Below, one piece after another: positions 9,847-19,499 of a DNA stretch of 64,000 nt. This stretch comes from Microbulbifer sp. THAF38 (GTDB lineage Bacteria; Pseudomonadota; Gammaproteobacteria; Pseudomonadales; Cellvibrionaceae). The stretch is taken from positions 1,685,001 through 1,749,000 of the forward strand of contig NZ_CP045369.1 of NCBI RefSeq assembly GCF_009363535.1. Reading direction: 5' to 3'. Under the pieces are notes generated by a model. The model was not told the origin of the DNA. It did not search any database and worked only from the letters and a program-made list of their open reading frames with translations. Position 1 is the first letter of the stretch. Each line of letters starts with the position of its first letter. The translations under genes were made by a program, and so were the position numbers.

Positions 9847-12800
9847 ATGGCAATGGTCGAAGGTGATCAGGAGCTGGGCTTTGATACAGAGTATTCTCTC
9901 AAGGCTGCGTTTACCCGCGATTCTGGCCGGGTCTTTTTGACCGGCATCGACGCACTGGTGCGACTGCCGTTGATGCAGAAACGCATGGATGAGCTGGCGG
10001 GCCTGAATACTGCGGGCTTTGTTTCCGGTTACCGGGGGTCTCCCCTCGGTGGTTACGACCAAGCCTTGTGGCGGCACAAGAAGTTACTGGCCGAGCACGA
10101 TATTCACTTCGAGCCGGGTATCAATGAAGATCTCGGGGCCACCAATATTTGGGGTACCCAGCTGATCGATCACTACCGCAAGCAGGCCACCCGCGATGGG
10201 GTCTTTTCCATCTGGTATGGCAAGGGCCACGGGGTGGATCGCACCGCGGATGTGTTCCGTCAAGCCAATATCCAGGGTACCGCCAAGCTCGGCGGCGTGC
10301 TGGCGTTGTGTGGCGATGACCACACCGCTGAATCCTCCATGTTCTCCCACAATACCGATCAGATTTTTGAATCGGTTATGATGCCGCTGTTGTTTCCCGC
10401 CAGTATCGATGAGTATCTCACCCTCGGGCTCGCCGGTATTGCCCTGTCGCGCTTTTCCGGCCTATGGGTGGGTTTCAAAGCGATTACCGAAACGGTGGAG
10501 GCCGGTGCCTCCCTGGTGGTTCCGAGTCTGCCGCAGTTCAGCATTCCGGCGGATTTCCCCATTCCCGCGCACGGCCTGAATTACGATCCGCACCTTAACT
10601 GGCCGGCGGAGCGCCTGGAATACGAGCGCCGCATGCTGGAGGAACGCCTGCCGGCGGCGCGGGCTTTCGCCTATGCCAACCGTCTTGATAGAACGACTCA
10701 CAAGGCCGAGCGCAAGCGCTTTGGCATTGTGACAGTCGGCAAGGCCCACGGGGATCTACTCGAGGCGTTGCAGCTTCTCAACCTGAGTGAAGAGGACCTG
10801 CGCCAGGCGGGGATTGCCATTTACAAGGTGGCAATGTCATGGCCCCTGGAGCCCCGCGGTATCGGTGAGTTTGCCGATGGCATGGAGCGCCTGCTGGTGG
10901 TTGAGGAAAAACGCCCACTGGTGGAAGACCAGCTGAAGAATCTTTTATATGGCTGGGAGGATGGCCGCCGCCCGAAAGTGGTCGGCAAGAAAGATCTCAA
11001 TGGTGAAGACCTGCTACCGGCGATCTGGGGGTTTGGCCCGGACCAGGTGGCCAAGGCCATCGCCCGCTGGTTGGCGGACACCGATCTTGCCCAGCGACTG
11101 ATTCCACTAGCAGAAAAGCTGGGTGGCAATGTGCCGCAGCGGGTCCAGGGTCTATTGGCGCGGGAGCCGATCTTCTGTGCTGGCTGCCCCCACAATACTT
11201 CCACCAAGCTACCGGAGGGCAGTCTCGGCAGTGCCGGTATTGGCTGTCATATTATGGCGCTGGGCAAGGGGCTGCGCACCGATACCTATTCCCATATGGG
11301 CGGTGAAGGCGCGCACTGGGTGGGGCTGCACCGCTTCTCTAGTGCCGAGCATATTTTCCAGAATATGGGTGACGGTACCTATAACCACTCCGGCCTGCTG
11401 GCTATTCGCCAGGCGGTGGCCAGCAAGGTCAATATCACTTACAAAATTCTGCTCAACGATGCGGTAGCCATGACCGGTGGCCAGCCCGCCGATGGCGAAG
11501 TAAATGCCCCCAGCCTGGCCGCGCAGCTGCTGGCTGAGGGGGTGGGTGAGGTGGTCCTGCTCAGTGAAAACCCCGATCACTGGCACCAGCACCGAGGCCA
11601 GTTGCCGGCGAAGGTGGAAGTACTGGACCGTTCCGAGTTGGATACCGTCCAGCGCCGCCTGCGTGAAACGCCCGGTGTCACCGCCATTATTTACGAGCAG
11701 GTGTGCGCCGCAGAAAAACGCCGCCGCCGCAAGAAAAAACTGATGGTGGATCCGCCCAAGCGCCTGCTGATCAACCAGCGCGTATGTGAGGGCTGTGGCG
11801 ACTGCAGTGTGCAGTCGAGCTGTATCGCCGTAGAGCCGCTGGAAACTCCCTATGGCCGGAAACGCCAGATTAACCAGTCCAGCTGCAACAAGGATATGCG
11901 CTGTGCCGATGGCTTCTGCCCCAGTTTTGTCACTGTCGAGGGCGGTGAACTAAAAAAACCACCGGTGCAGTCCCTGGCCGAGTCCCTGGATGCTGCCATT
12001 GTCGATTTGCCGGCGGCGCCGGTGGCCGCCTTGGAACAGCCACTCAGTATTTTGGTGGCCGGTATCGGCGGCAGCGGTGTACTTACCGTGGCCGCACTTC
12101 TGGGCATGGCCGCGCATCTGGAAGATAAAGGCAGTACCACGCTCTACTTCACCGGCCTGTCACAAAAGAATGGCGCGGTGGTTGCTCACGTAAAAGTGGG
12201 TGCGCGCCCAGAAGCCATTACCACTGCGCGTATCCGCGATGGCGCCGCCGAGCTACTGCTCGGTTGCGATATGGTCACTGCTGCCGGTCAGCGCCCCAAG
12301 TTTGCTACCGGCAAAATACGCGCGTTGGTCAATACGGCCGAGGTACCGGTGGCGGCGTTTGTGCGTAACAACGAACTGGCCTTCCCGGCAGATGCCACCC
12401 AGCAGAGCATTGAGTCCCTTTGTGCCGAGTACTTTGCCTTCGATGCGAATAAATACGCACAGGCACTGTTTGGCGATACCGTTGCCAGTAACCTGATGAT
12501 CATGGGCTTCGCCTGCCAGAAAGGGCTGCTGCCTATTGGTGAGGCGGCATTGGAGCGGGCCATCGAACTGAATGGTGTGGCGGTGGAAAACAACCTGCGC
12601 GCATTCCGCGCTGGGCGTTTGTTGGCGACGGACCCGAGGGCGATTGAAAAACTGGCGGTGCCGGCGCAGCCAGTAAAAATGATTGAGCCTCAGGAGTCTG
12701 TGGAGCAACTGATCGCACGTTTGAGCAGCGAGCTGAATGAATACCAAAATGCCGCCTATGCTCGCCAGTTCACACAGTCTATTGCGCCGCTGCAGCGAGC

Positions 12801-13359
12801 GGAGTCGGCCCTGGCCGGTACAGCGGGGGAGTTAACCCGCACCGCGGCTAACAGCCTGTTCAAAGCCATGGCCTACAAGGATGAGTATGAGGTAGCACGC
12901 TTGTACAGTGGCGAAGATTTCCAGCGCCAACTGCGTGAGACGTTTAGCGGCGATTACTCCCTGAAATTCCATATGGCCCCGCCCGTGTTGGCTCGTCCTG
13001 ATGCCAGTGGTCGGGTGCGCAAGATGCAATTTGGGCCCTGGATGGGCCGCTTAATGCCGCTGTTGGCGCGGGGTAAAGTACTGCGCGGTACCGTGCTGGA
13101 TGTATTTGGTTACACCAAAGAGCGCCGCGCCGAGCGCGATTGGGCCCGCCAGGTGGCCCAGGCGGTGGAATCGGTGGCGGCCCAGCTGAGCACTGATAAT
13201 ATCGTCGCTGCGCGTGAGCTGCTGGAGATACCTATGCAGGTGCGTGGCTACGGCCATGTGCGCGAGCAGAAATTTGCCCTGGTGCAGGAGCGCTGGCAGA
13301 AGCTGTTTACTCAGTTTTCCGCTCGCAATGGGGTAGAGGAGCCGGCAGCAGTCTCTTGA
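9847..13359 (+). CDS. Indolepyruvate:ferredoxin oxidoreductase, fused large form
   Basis: This 1170-residue protein is read from the ATG at 9847, with AGGTGG just upstream. It would oxidise aryl-2-oxoacids (indolepyruvate, phenylpyruvate) to acyl-CoA using thiamine diphosphate and ferredoxin. The order is: a pyrimidine-binding domain (FVSGYRGSPLGGYD), a TPP/PP domain near residues 430-560 with CAGCPHNTS and GGEGAHW, a ferredoxin-like region near 640-690 (CEGCGDCSVQSSC, then Cys-rich to CADGFCPSF), and a gamma domain with VAGIGGSGVLTVAALLG. The length fits the single-chain IOR found in aerobic proteobacteria that degrade aromatic amino acids. The divergent Lrp-type protein is the likely regulator. 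Confidence 0.9.
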   Translation: MAMVEGDQELGFDTEYSLKAAFTRDSGRVFLTGIDALVRLPLMQKRMDELAGLNTAGFVSGYRGSPLGGYDQALWRHKKLLAEHDIHFEPGINEDLGATNIWGTQLIDHYRKQATRDGVFSIWYGKGHGVDRTADVFRQANIQGTAKLGGVLALCGDDHTAESSMFSHNTDQIFESVMMPLLFPASIDEYLTLGLAGIALSRFSGLWVGFKAITETVEAGASLVVPSLPQFSIPADFPIPAHGLNYDPHLNWPAERLEYERRMLEERLPAARAFAYANRLDRTTHKAERKRFGIVTVGKAHGDLLEALQLLNLSEEDLRQAGIAIYKVAMSWPLEPRGIGEFADGMERLLVVEEKRPLVEDQLKNLLYGWEDGRRPKVVGKKDLNGEDLLPAIWGFGPDQVAKAIARWLADTDLAQRLIPLAEKLGGNVPQRVQGLLAREPIFCAGCPHNTSTKLPEGSLGSAGIGCHIMALGKGLRTDTYSHMGGEGAHWVGLHRFSSAEHIFQNMGDGTYNHSGLLAIRQAVASKVNITYKILLNDAVAMTGGQPADGEVNAPSLAAQLLAEGVGEVVLLSENPDHWHQHRGQLPAKVEVLDRSELDTVQRRLRETPGVTAIIYEQVCAAEKRRRRKKKLMVDPPKRLLINQRVCEGCGDCSVQSSCIAVEPLETPYGRKRQINQSSCNKDMRCADGFCPSFVTVEGGELKKPPVQSLAESLDAAIVDLPAAPVAALEQPLSILVAGIGGSGVLTVAALLGMAAHLEDKGSTTLYFTGLSQKNGAVVAHVKVGARPEAITTARIRDGAAELLLGCDMVTAAGQRPKFATGKIRALVNTAEVPVAAFVRNNELAFPADATQQSIESLCAEYFAFDANKYAQALFGDTVASNLMIMGFACQKGLLPIGEAALERAIELNGVAVENNLRAFRAGRLLATDPRAIEKLAVPAQPVKMIEPQESVEQLIARLSSELNEYQNAAYARQFTQSIAPLQRAESALAGTAGELTRTAANSLFKAMAYKDEYEVARLYSGEDFQRQLRETFSGDYSLKFHMAPPVLARPDASGRVRKMQFGPWMGRLMPLLARGKVLRGTVLDVFGYTKERRAERDWARQVAQAVESVAAQLSTDNIVAARELLEIPMQVRGYGHVREQKFALVQERWQKLFTQFSARNGVEEPAAVS

Positions 13360-13509
13360 ATTATTTAGAAAGTGTCAGAAGGCGAAAGTAAAAATTCATA
13401 CTTGCATAGACCGTAGCTTGGGAATTTGACAGGGAATGCGCTTGAGGCATGGATGCCGATAACCTGGATATAGGTTTTAAATAACTCAAAAGCAGAGTTT
13501 TGCCAGGGC

Positions 13510-14193
13510 TTATCCTGGCCTGAAAGGGATCAGCGGGTTGAGGAACAGCCCGCGGATTCCCGTAAGGGACACCGGGGCCGCGACTGCAGAAAAACACAGG
13601 CAGTCCATGTCCTGGGTGGCGATGGGCCTGTGTACCTGCCCCGGCTCGCGTAACACGAAATCCCCCCGCCCATAAATACCATTGTGATCGGAAAAACTGC
13701 CGTGCAGCACCAGGGCGAATTCCTGCCCACGGTGGTCGTGTTTTGGCAGACCACTGCCACTGCGCAGGCAGTGGAAAGCCACCTCGTAATCCCTCTGCCC
13801 AGACTTGAGCCGACACATTTGTAGGTTCCGGGTCAGGGTTTTCCATCGCCGGTTAGGGTTACTGGCCAATAGTTTATTCAGAACTTTGGGCAAATGATCC
13901 ATGGCCGGCTCCCCGCCAACCGGCACTGGAGTGGGGGTATCTTCGCTTTTATGAAGGATCTTCTCTGGAATCTGGCCGATACGTTCCATCAGGCGTTCGA
14001 AAGCATTGGCTTGCAGGGGTTGTGCGGGACTTCCGTTGAGGAGTGAGCCACCGAGATTATTTAAGGTAGACAACTGGGAGCGACAGTCGGCACACATCTG
14101 TACATGGGCAGCAACAACCAGGCTGGGGCCGCGGGCTAGGCTGCCGGAGGCGTATTCCAACAGAAGATTTTCATCCGGGTGGTGGCGAATCAT
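13510..14193 (-). CDS. chrR: ChrR-type zinc anti-sigma factor with cupin domain
   Basis: This 227-residue protein has an N-terminal zinc anti-sigma domain with the HxxxCxxC motif (AAHVQMCADC, about residues 28-37) and early histidines (IRHHPDE). The C-terminal half is a cupin (KHDHRGQEFALVLHGSFSDH, then GQVHRP). ChrR proteins hold an ECF sigma factor inactive and release it on singlet oxygen or organic hydroperoxides. Its start lies 7 bases after the stop of the sigma factor gene, so the two are co-transcribed. The match to the RpoE-ChrR pair of Rhodobacter type is by domain plan and context. Confidence 0.88.
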   Translation of the reverse strand: MIRHHPDENLLLEYASGSLARGPSLVVAAHVQMCADCRSQLSTLNNLGGSLLNGSPAQPLQANAFERLMERIGQIPEKILHKSEDTPTPVPVGGEPAMDHLPKVLNKLLASNPNRRWKTLTRNLQMCRLKSGQRDYEVAFHCLRSGSGLPKHDHRGQEFALVLHGSFSDHNGIYGRGDFVLREPGQVHRPIATQDMDCLCFSAVAAPVSLTGIRGLFLNPLIPFRPG

Positions 14194-14200
14194 TCGGCGT

Positions 14201-14818
14201 TCACCTGACGAACCTGGCTTGTAATTTTTTCATGGCCAGGCGCACACGGGATTTGACCGTACCCAGGGGAAGGCGCAGTTCTTCGGAAATTTCGCTGTGG
14301 GATTTTCCCTCCATATAGGCCTTTTCCAAAATATGGCTCTGCTCTGCGGGCAGGGCGCTGAGGCCATCGGCGATATCGCGTTCGTTGCGTTTATGTTGCA
14401 AAAATAAAAGGGGTTGGTTTTCCAGGTTTTCATCCCAGATATCGGCCACATCAACATCGCTGTCGCGATTCTGGTGGCGTAGACTGCGGCGCAGCATATC
14501 GATACGGCAATTGCGCATAATGGTAAATATCCAGGTACTGGCCGAGGCTTTGCCCTGGTCAAAACAGGGGGCCTTATGCCATACCTTGAGCATGACTTCC
14601 TGAACCAGCTCATCCGCCGCTTCGGCATTGAGTGCCTGGGTGCTGCGGCTGTGGTGGAAGCCCTTGATCAGCGGGGCAAAATGTCGGAATACACGCTCGA
14701 ACGCCTGGCGATCGCGCTGGGCGCCAACCTGCGTCAGTAGCCTGCTCCAGTCATCCTTGTAGTCCTGGGAAGCTTTCACCGCAATTCCATTGCCGTTGTG
14801 TCTTAGTCTATGCGCCAT
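14201..14818 (-). CDS. rpoE: ECF sigma factor, RpoE/ChrR-partner type (ECF11-like)
   Basis: This 205-residue sigma-70 family protein shows region 2 (DELVQEVMLKVWHKA, STWIFTIMRNCRIDMLRR) and region 4 (GKSHSEISEELRLPLGTVKSRVRLAMKKL). It heads the operon with the chrR-like gene and is divergent from a membrane-lipid operon typical of singlet-oxygen regulons. It would direct RNA polymerase to promoters of the TGATC-N18-TAAR type, one of which lies in the divergent gap. I saw no equally good site in front of the sigma gene itself. Confidence 0.88.
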   Translation of the reverse strand: MAHRLRHNGNGIAVKASQDYKDDWSRLLTQVGAQRDRQAFERVFRHFAPLIKGFHHSRSTQALNAEAADELVQEVMLKVWHKAPCFDQGKASASTWIFTIMRNCRIDMLRRSLRHQNRDSDVDVADIWDENLENQPLLFLQHKRNERDIADGLSALPAEQSHILEKAYMEGKSHSEISEELRLPLGTVKSRVRLAMKKLQARFVR

Positions 14819-14900
14819 ATTAGCGCTCTCTACTGTGATGTCGATCTTTTACTACGCTTGTGCTCGGCAAATGGATTGGGCTTTTTTTACTTTGGCGCTG

Positions 14901-14928
14901 TGATCTGCCTTCCGCAGGCTAACGTAAA
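14901..14928 (+). promoter_or_regulatory. Predicted ECF (RpoE/ChrR-type) promoter
   Basis: TGATCT at 14901-14906 is followed after exactly 18 bases by TAAA at 14925-14928. This matches the TGATC-N18-TAAR pattern known for RpoE of the ChrR-controlled class. It lies about 40 bases before the ATG at 14967 of the first gene of the operon and points toward it, so the divergent sigma factor probably drives this operon. Confidence 0.7.
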
Positions 14929-14966
14929 TGATAGGGATAGCGCTGGGGAATACGGTGGAAGGGAAG

Positions 14967-15398
14967 ATGAGCAGCCGAACATTGGTTAAGGAAGTGCAAT
15001 CCTATTATCGGGATTTCTTGGTTAGGGATCCCGCCGAGCTATCGAAAATATACAGCGATAAAATTGTATTCCGTGACCCTTTGCACCGGATTGAGGGGCT
15101 GCCCGCCCTGAAAACGTATTTCTCGGGTATGAGCCGCGGGCTCACCCAGTGCCGTTTTCGCTTTGAAGAGGCTTCAATTACCCATGATAGTGCTTGCCTG
15201 CCCTGGTATATGCACTATGCGCACCAGTCTTTGAAAGGTGGTCGGCCGCTGCGCTTGCGCGGCTGCAGTTTGGTGCGCTTTTCCGACAAAGTGTTTTATC
15301 ACGAAGATTTTTACGATATGGGGGCGATGGTCTACGAACAGGTGCCCCTGCTGGGTTCTCTCGTGCGCAAAATTAAACTGCGCCTGGGGCAGGGCTGA
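14967..15398 (+). CDS. NTF2/SnoaL-like protein of ECF stress operon
   Basis: This 143-residue protein is read from the ATG at 14967 (MSSRTLVKEVQSYYRDFL), preceded by GGAAGGGA; an upstream ATG at 14928 overlaps the predicted promoter -10 and is less likely. The pattern of an N-terminal helix pair, DKIVFRDPLHRIEGLPALKTYF, and alternating strands fits the nuclear-transport-factor-2-like fold. Its role is unknown, but it regularly accompanies CFA synthase operons. The next gene starts 3 bases after its stop. Confidence 0.8.
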   Translation: MSSRTLVKEVQSYYRDFLVRDPAELSKIYSDKIVFRDPLHRIEGLPALKTYFSGMSRGLTQCRFRFEEASITHDSACLPWYMHYAHQSLKGGRPLRLRGCSLVRFSDKVFYHEDFYDMGAMVYEQVPLLGSLVRKIKLRLGQG

Positions 15399-15401
15399 CT
15401 G

Positions 15402-16178
15402 GTGGCGGAAATTCGCGATAAGACACTATGGATTACGGGAGCCAGTTCCGGTATCGGCCGAGCCCTGGTCCTACGTCTTGCCGATCACAATAATTTTGTG
15501 ATTGCCAGCGGACGCCGGCGTGAAGCACTGGCAGAGTTGCAGCAGTTTGCTCCCACGCGCATTCGCATACTCGATTGCGATGTGGCCGATGACAGTGCCA
15601 TGGCCTCTACTTTTGAGCGTCTCAAGGATTTAACCGATCACCTGGATGGGGTGATCGCCTGTGCCGGCACTTGTGAATATGACAATGATTTACAGCTAGA
15701 AACCGCTATGTATCGGCGGGTATTTGACGCCAACTTCTTTGGTGTCGTGAATACTCTGCGTTGTGCTTTGCCTCTGTTGGCTGCCAGCAAGTCTCCACTT
15801 TTTGCCGCATTAGGCAGCTTATCTTCGGTTGTACCTTTTCCCAGAGCGGAGGCCTATGGCAGCTCCAAAGCCGCGCTCGATTACTTTTTGGCATCGGTAC
15901 GTGCGGATACTTGCCATACAAACCTCAAGGTCGTGCTGGTCCGCCCGGGATTTGTCGACACCCCCCTTACCGCGCAGAACGACTTTGACATGCCTTTTTT
16001 GATTAGCGCGGAGCAAGCAGCGGAGTATATTGAGGTGGGGTTGGCTCGCAGAAAATCCATAATCGATTTTCCTCTGCGCTTGAGCCTGCCACTGCGTTTT
16101 TTGGGATTTTTCCGTTCTCTTTGGTTTCGTTTTTGCACACCAAAAATAAGCAGGATTCGTACCTTAAGGAAGAGTTGA
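15402..16178 (+). CDS. Short-chain dehydrogenase/reductase
   Basis: This 258-residue protein has a GTG start immediately after the previous gene. The Rossmann motif TGASSGIG is near residues 11-18, the NAG-like CAGTCE segment near 85, and the catalytic YGSSK motif near 150. It is therefore an NAD(P)-dependent SDR. The C-terminus is rich in aromatic and basic residues and could touch the membrane. Its stop overlaps the next start by one base (TGATG), showing translational coupling within the stress operon. Confidence 0.88.
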   Translation: MAEIRDKTLWITGASSGIGRALVLRLADHNNFVIASGRRREALAELQQFAPTRIRILDCDVADDSAMASTFERLKDLTDHLDGVIACAGTCEYDNDLQLETAMYRRVFDANFFGVVNTLRCALPLLAASKSPLFAALGSLSSVVPFPRAEAYGSSKAALDYFLASVRADTCHTNLKVVLVRPGFVDTPLTAQNDFDMPFLISAEQAAEYIEVGLARRKSIIDFPLRLSLPLRFLGFFRSLWFRFCTPKISRIRTLRKS

Positions 16179-17428
16179 TGCGTATTGCCATCGTCGGGAG
16201 TGGAATTGCCGGCATGACGGCGGCTTATCTTTTGAGCCGTAAGCACGAGATCACCGTATTTGAAGCGCAGGATCGACTGGGTGGGCACACTGCGACGGTC
16301 GATGTGCAGGAAGGTGATCGCACCCTGGCCATCGATACCGGTTTTATTGTGTATAACGACTGGACCTACCCGAACTTTATTCGCCTGCTCGATGAGCTGG
16401 GTATCGAGTCCCAGCCGACCTCCATGGGTTTCAGTGTGTGCTGCGATCAGGAGGGCTATGAGTATGCCGGCAATAACCTCAATACATTATTTTCTCAACG
16501 CTCCAACCTTCTCAGCGCCGGTCACTGGCGCATGCTGTGGGACATTGTGCGATTTAATCGTACGGCCACGCGGGACTGGCGTGAGGGGCGCTTGCATGAA
16601 GGCCTGACCCTGGGAGAGTACTTGCCGGCGAATGGTTACTCGGCAGAATTTGCCAATCGCTACCTGGTTCCCATGGGGTCGGCGATTTGGTCGGCCAGTG
16701 TGGCGCAGATGCTCGAATTTTCGGTAAGTTTTTTTGTGCGTTTCTTTTTCAATCACGGCTTGCTCAACCTGGTACGTCGGCCCCAGTGGCGAGTAATAAA
16801 AGGGGGCTCCCGCTCTTATATTCCCGCACTGAGTGCACCCTATGCCGACAAGGTTAGGCTCTCTACTAAAGTGCAATCTGTCAGACGCAGGGAGCAAAAT
16901 GTGGAGCTGCTGACTTGTACGGGTGAGCAACTCAACTTTGATCAAGTAGTGTTCGCCTGCCACTCAGATCAGGCGTTGGAGTGTCTTGAAGATGCCTCTG
17001 GGTTGGAGCGGCAATTGCTCAGAGCCATTCCCTACGCACGCAACAGCGTGGTATTGCATACAGATACCAGCTTGTTACCACAGCAAAGGCGCAGTTGGTC
17101 CAGTTGGAATTATCGGCTGGGCACCGAGCGCGATGAGCTACCGGTGCTGACCTATAACATGAACATTTTGCAGGGGCTGAAAACAGATAAAACTTACTGT
17201 GTCACCCTGAATGCCGAGGATCGTATCGCCCCAGAAAAGGTACTTGCGCGCTTTGAATATGCCCACCCCCAGTTTTCTGTAGCGGGCACTCGTGCCCAGC
17301 AACAATGGACGTGCATTAATGGGGTAAACCGCACTTGGTTTTGCGGTGCTTATTGGGCCAATGGTTTTCATGAGGATGGGGTGAGCAGCGCTTTGCGAAT
17401 CGCCGAGGGATTGGGGGTAACCTGGTGA
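16178..17428 (+). CDS. FAD-dependent amine-oxidase-like protein
   Basis: This 416-residue protein begins MRIAIVGSGIAGMTAAYLLS, a classic FAD-binding Rossmann fingerprint, followed by the GG motif DRLGGHTATV. It belongs to the NAD(P)/FAD flavin amine oxidase group found with DUF1365 and cyclopropane-fatty-acid synthase genes. In that setting it is thought to act on membrane fatty acids rather than amines, for example in furan fatty acid or related lipid chemistry; this is inference. It is coupled by overlap to the SDR gene. Confidence 0.88.
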   Translation: MRIAIVGSGIAGMTAAYLLSRKHEITVFEAQDRLGGHTATVDVQEGDRTLAIDTGFIVYNDWTYPNFIRLLDELGIESQPTSMGFSVCCDQEGYEYAGNNLNTLFSQRSNLLSAGHWRMLWDIVRFNRTATRDWREGRLHEGLTLGEYLPANGYSAEFANRYLVPMGSAIWSASVAQMLEFSVSFFVRFFFNHGLLNLVRRPQWRVIKGGSRSYIPALSAPYADKVRLSTKVQSVRRREQNVELLTCTGEQLNFDQVVFACHSDQALECLEDASGLERQLLRAIPYARNSVVLHTDTSLLPQQRRSWSSWNYRLGTERDELPVLTYNMNILQGLKTDKTYCVTLNAEDRIAPEKVLARFEYAHPQFSVAGTRAQQQWTCINGVNRTWFCGAYWANGFHEDGVSSALRIAEGLGVTW

Positions 17429-17456
17429 AGGGGAAACCTTAATGGAGGCCGCAACA

Positions 17457-18248
17457 ATGGAGAGCGCCATTTACACCGGTTGGGTCCAGCATCGTCGCTT
17501 TTCCCCTCGCCAAAACGCCTTCCGCTACAAGGTTTTTATGGTGTATCTGGACTTGGCGGAGCTAGAGCAATTTTGTGCACTCTCTCCCTGGTGGTCAAAA
17601 AAACCTTGGGCTCCAGCCCGTTTTCGCCGCGAGGATTTTTTTGGCGACCCGGAACTAAGCATTGATGAGTCCGTGCGCCGCAGGGTTGAGGCGGTTGCCG
17701 GAGAACGCCCGCAAGGGCCTGTGCGACTGCTCGCCAATTGGCGCTACTTTGGCTACAACATGAATCCTATCAGTATCTATTACTGCTTTGATGGCGAGGG
17801 CAGGGAAGTGCGCTGGATATTATTGGATGTGCACAACACCCCTTGGAAAGAGCGCCACAGCTATGTGCTGGATTGCCGCTCCGGGGCGCGGGTGCAGAAA
17901 GTGGCTTTTGCCAAGACTTTTCATGTCTCCCCCTTTATGCCCATCTCCCAGGGCTATCATTGGAGAAGTATTACGCCGGGTGATCGCCTCACTGCTTATT
18001 TACAGAATTTTGACCGATATGGCCAAGGGGAGGAAGAGCGTCCCCTATTCGATGCCATACTGAGCCTGCGCCGTTGCGAGCTGAGCGCAGGCCTTCTCAA
18101 TCGTATTCTGGTCCAGTATCCATTTATGACTGTAAAAGTGATTGCCACCATTTATTGGCAGGCGCTGAAGTTATGGTTCAAGCGCACACCTGTCTATGCG
18201 CATCCCGGTGACAGGGGCAAAGTTCAGGGAGGGGAGAAGCATTTATGA
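17457..18248 (+). CDS. DUF1365 family protein
   Basis: This 263-residue protein is read from the ATG at 17457 (MESAIYTGWVQHRRFSP). The family normally starts this way and a GGAGG lies just upstream; an ATG 15 bases earlier is possible. Typical motifs are HRRFSPRQNAFRYKVFMVYLDL at the start and FGYNMNPISIYYCFD near residue 100. The function of DUF1365 is not established, but it nearly always sits between a flavin amine oxidase and CFA synthase, pointing to lipid modification. It overlaps the next gene by 4 bases. Confidence 0.88.
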   Translation: MESAIYTGWVQHRRFSPRQNAFRYKVFMVYLDLAELEQFCALSPWWSKKPWAPARFRREDFFGDPELSIDESVRRRVEAVAGERPQGPVRLLANWRYFGYNMNPISIYYCFDGEGREVRWILLDVHNTPWKERHSYVLDCRSGARVQKVAFAKTFHVSPFMPISQGYHWRSITPGDRLTAYLQNFDRYGQGEEERPLFDAILSLRRCELSAGLLNRILVQYPFMTVKVIATIYWQALKLWFKRTPVYAHPGDRGKVQGGEKHL

Positions 18249-19498
18249 ATCCAGAGCAAACTTCTCGGGTAACCGTTGGAGAGGAGAGCCAGTCTTGGTT
18301 AGTGCGACTCGCGCGCAAGCTGGTCCTGGCTAAGATGCAAGTGGTAGAGCGGGGCCATCTGCTGATTGAAGATGGGGAGGCCAGTTACCATTTTGGCCAG
18401 CCAGTGGAGCAGGCAGCGGTGCGGGCGCATATTCGCGTTCGGGATGCCAGCGCTTATGTACAGGTACTGTTAAATGGCACCATCGGTTCGGGCGAAGCCT
18501 ATATGCAGAACGCTTGGGACTCTCCAAACCTGTTGGATGTGATCCGCCTGATGGTCGACAACATGTCCCTGATTGAGAGTATGGATAGCCGTGGGAGTCA
18601 GCTGCCCCGCATGGTGTTACGCGCCTTGCATAACCTCAACAATAATAATCGCAGGGGTTCCCGCAAAAATATCGCTGCGCATTATGATCTGGGAAATGAC
18701 TTTTTCCACTTATTTCTCGATAAAACCATGCTCTATTCCTCGGCCATGTTCCCCTCTGAGCAGGCTACCTTGTACCAGGCTTCTGTTCACAAGATGGAGC
18801 ATATTTGCCAAAAGCTGCAATTAAAACCCGACGATCACCTGCTGGAAATCGGCACAGGTTGGGGTGGCATGGCTATTTACGCGGCAAAGCACACGGGTTG
18901 CCAGGTAACCACCACAACAATTTCTGCAGAGCAATATGAATATGCTCGCCAGTGGGTGGAGCGTGAGGGGCTGCAAGATAAGGTGCGTGTGCTGTTACAG
19001 GATTATCGGGACTTAGACGGCAGCTTTGATAAATTGGTTTCTATTGAAATGGTGGAGGCGGTGGGGCATGAATATCACCGTAAGTTCTTTTCCATTTGTA
19101 GTCGTTTACTAAAAGAAGATGGCCTGATGTTTATGCAGGCCATTACTATTTCAGATCAGCGTTACCATCAATACCGCAAAGACATCGATTTTATTCAGCA
19201 CTATATTTTTCCCGGTGGTTGCCTGCCATCCAATCAGGTTATTGCTCAGCAGATTGCCACCGCTACTGATATGCAGATTGTGGGTTTGGAGGATATTACC
19301 GCGGACTATGCGCGCACACTGAGGCACTGGCGCAACGCATTTTTGAGCAGGCTGCCACAGGTGCGCAACCTGGGTTTTGATGACCGTTTTATTCGGATGT
19401 GGGAATTTTATTTGTGCTACTGCGAAGGTGGCTTTATGCAGAGGGTGATCAGTACCGCTCAGTTTGTCTTTGCCAAGCCGCGCGCTCTTATCGACTGA
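18245..19498 (+). CDS. cfa: Cyclopropane-fatty-acyl-phospholipid synthase family methyltransferase
   Basis: This 417-residue protein has the SAM-binding motif LEIGTGWGGMAIYAA near residue 200, the substrate-side segment SRKNIAAHYDLGNDFFHLFLD and the FIQHYIFPGGCLPS signature of CFA synthases. These enzymes transfer a methylene or methyl group from SAM to unsaturated acyl chains of membrane phospholipids. In ChrR-controlled operons such paralogues belong to the singlet-oxygen response. Its ATG overlaps the DUF1365 stop (ATGA). Confidence 0.9.
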   Translation: MNPEQTSRVTVGEESQSWLVRLARKLVLAKMQVVERGHLLIEDGEASYHFGQPVEQAAVRAHIRVRDASAYVQVLLNGTIGSGEAYMQNAWDSPNLLDVIRLMVDNMSLIESMDSRGSQLPRMVLRALHNLNNNNRRGSRKNIAAHYDLGNDFFHLFLDKTMLYSSAMFPSEQATLYQASVHKMEHICQKLQLKPDDHLLEIGTGWGGMAIYAAKHTGCQVTTTTISAEQYEYARQWVEREGLQDKVRVLLQDYRDLDGSFDKLVSIEMVEAVGHEYHRKFFSICSRLLKEDGLMFMQAITISDQRYHQYRKDIDFIQHYIFPGGCLPSNQVIAQQIATATDMQIVGLEDITADYARTLRHWRNAFLSRLPQVRNLGFDDRFIRMWEFYLCYCEGGFMQRVISTAQFVFAKPRALID

Positions 19499-19499
19499 T

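Noticed and set aside
13361..13846. 161-residue minus-strand frame over the ChrR gene
   Set aside because: Shadow of the ChrR-type coding frame, which is well supported by the zinc and cupin motifs.
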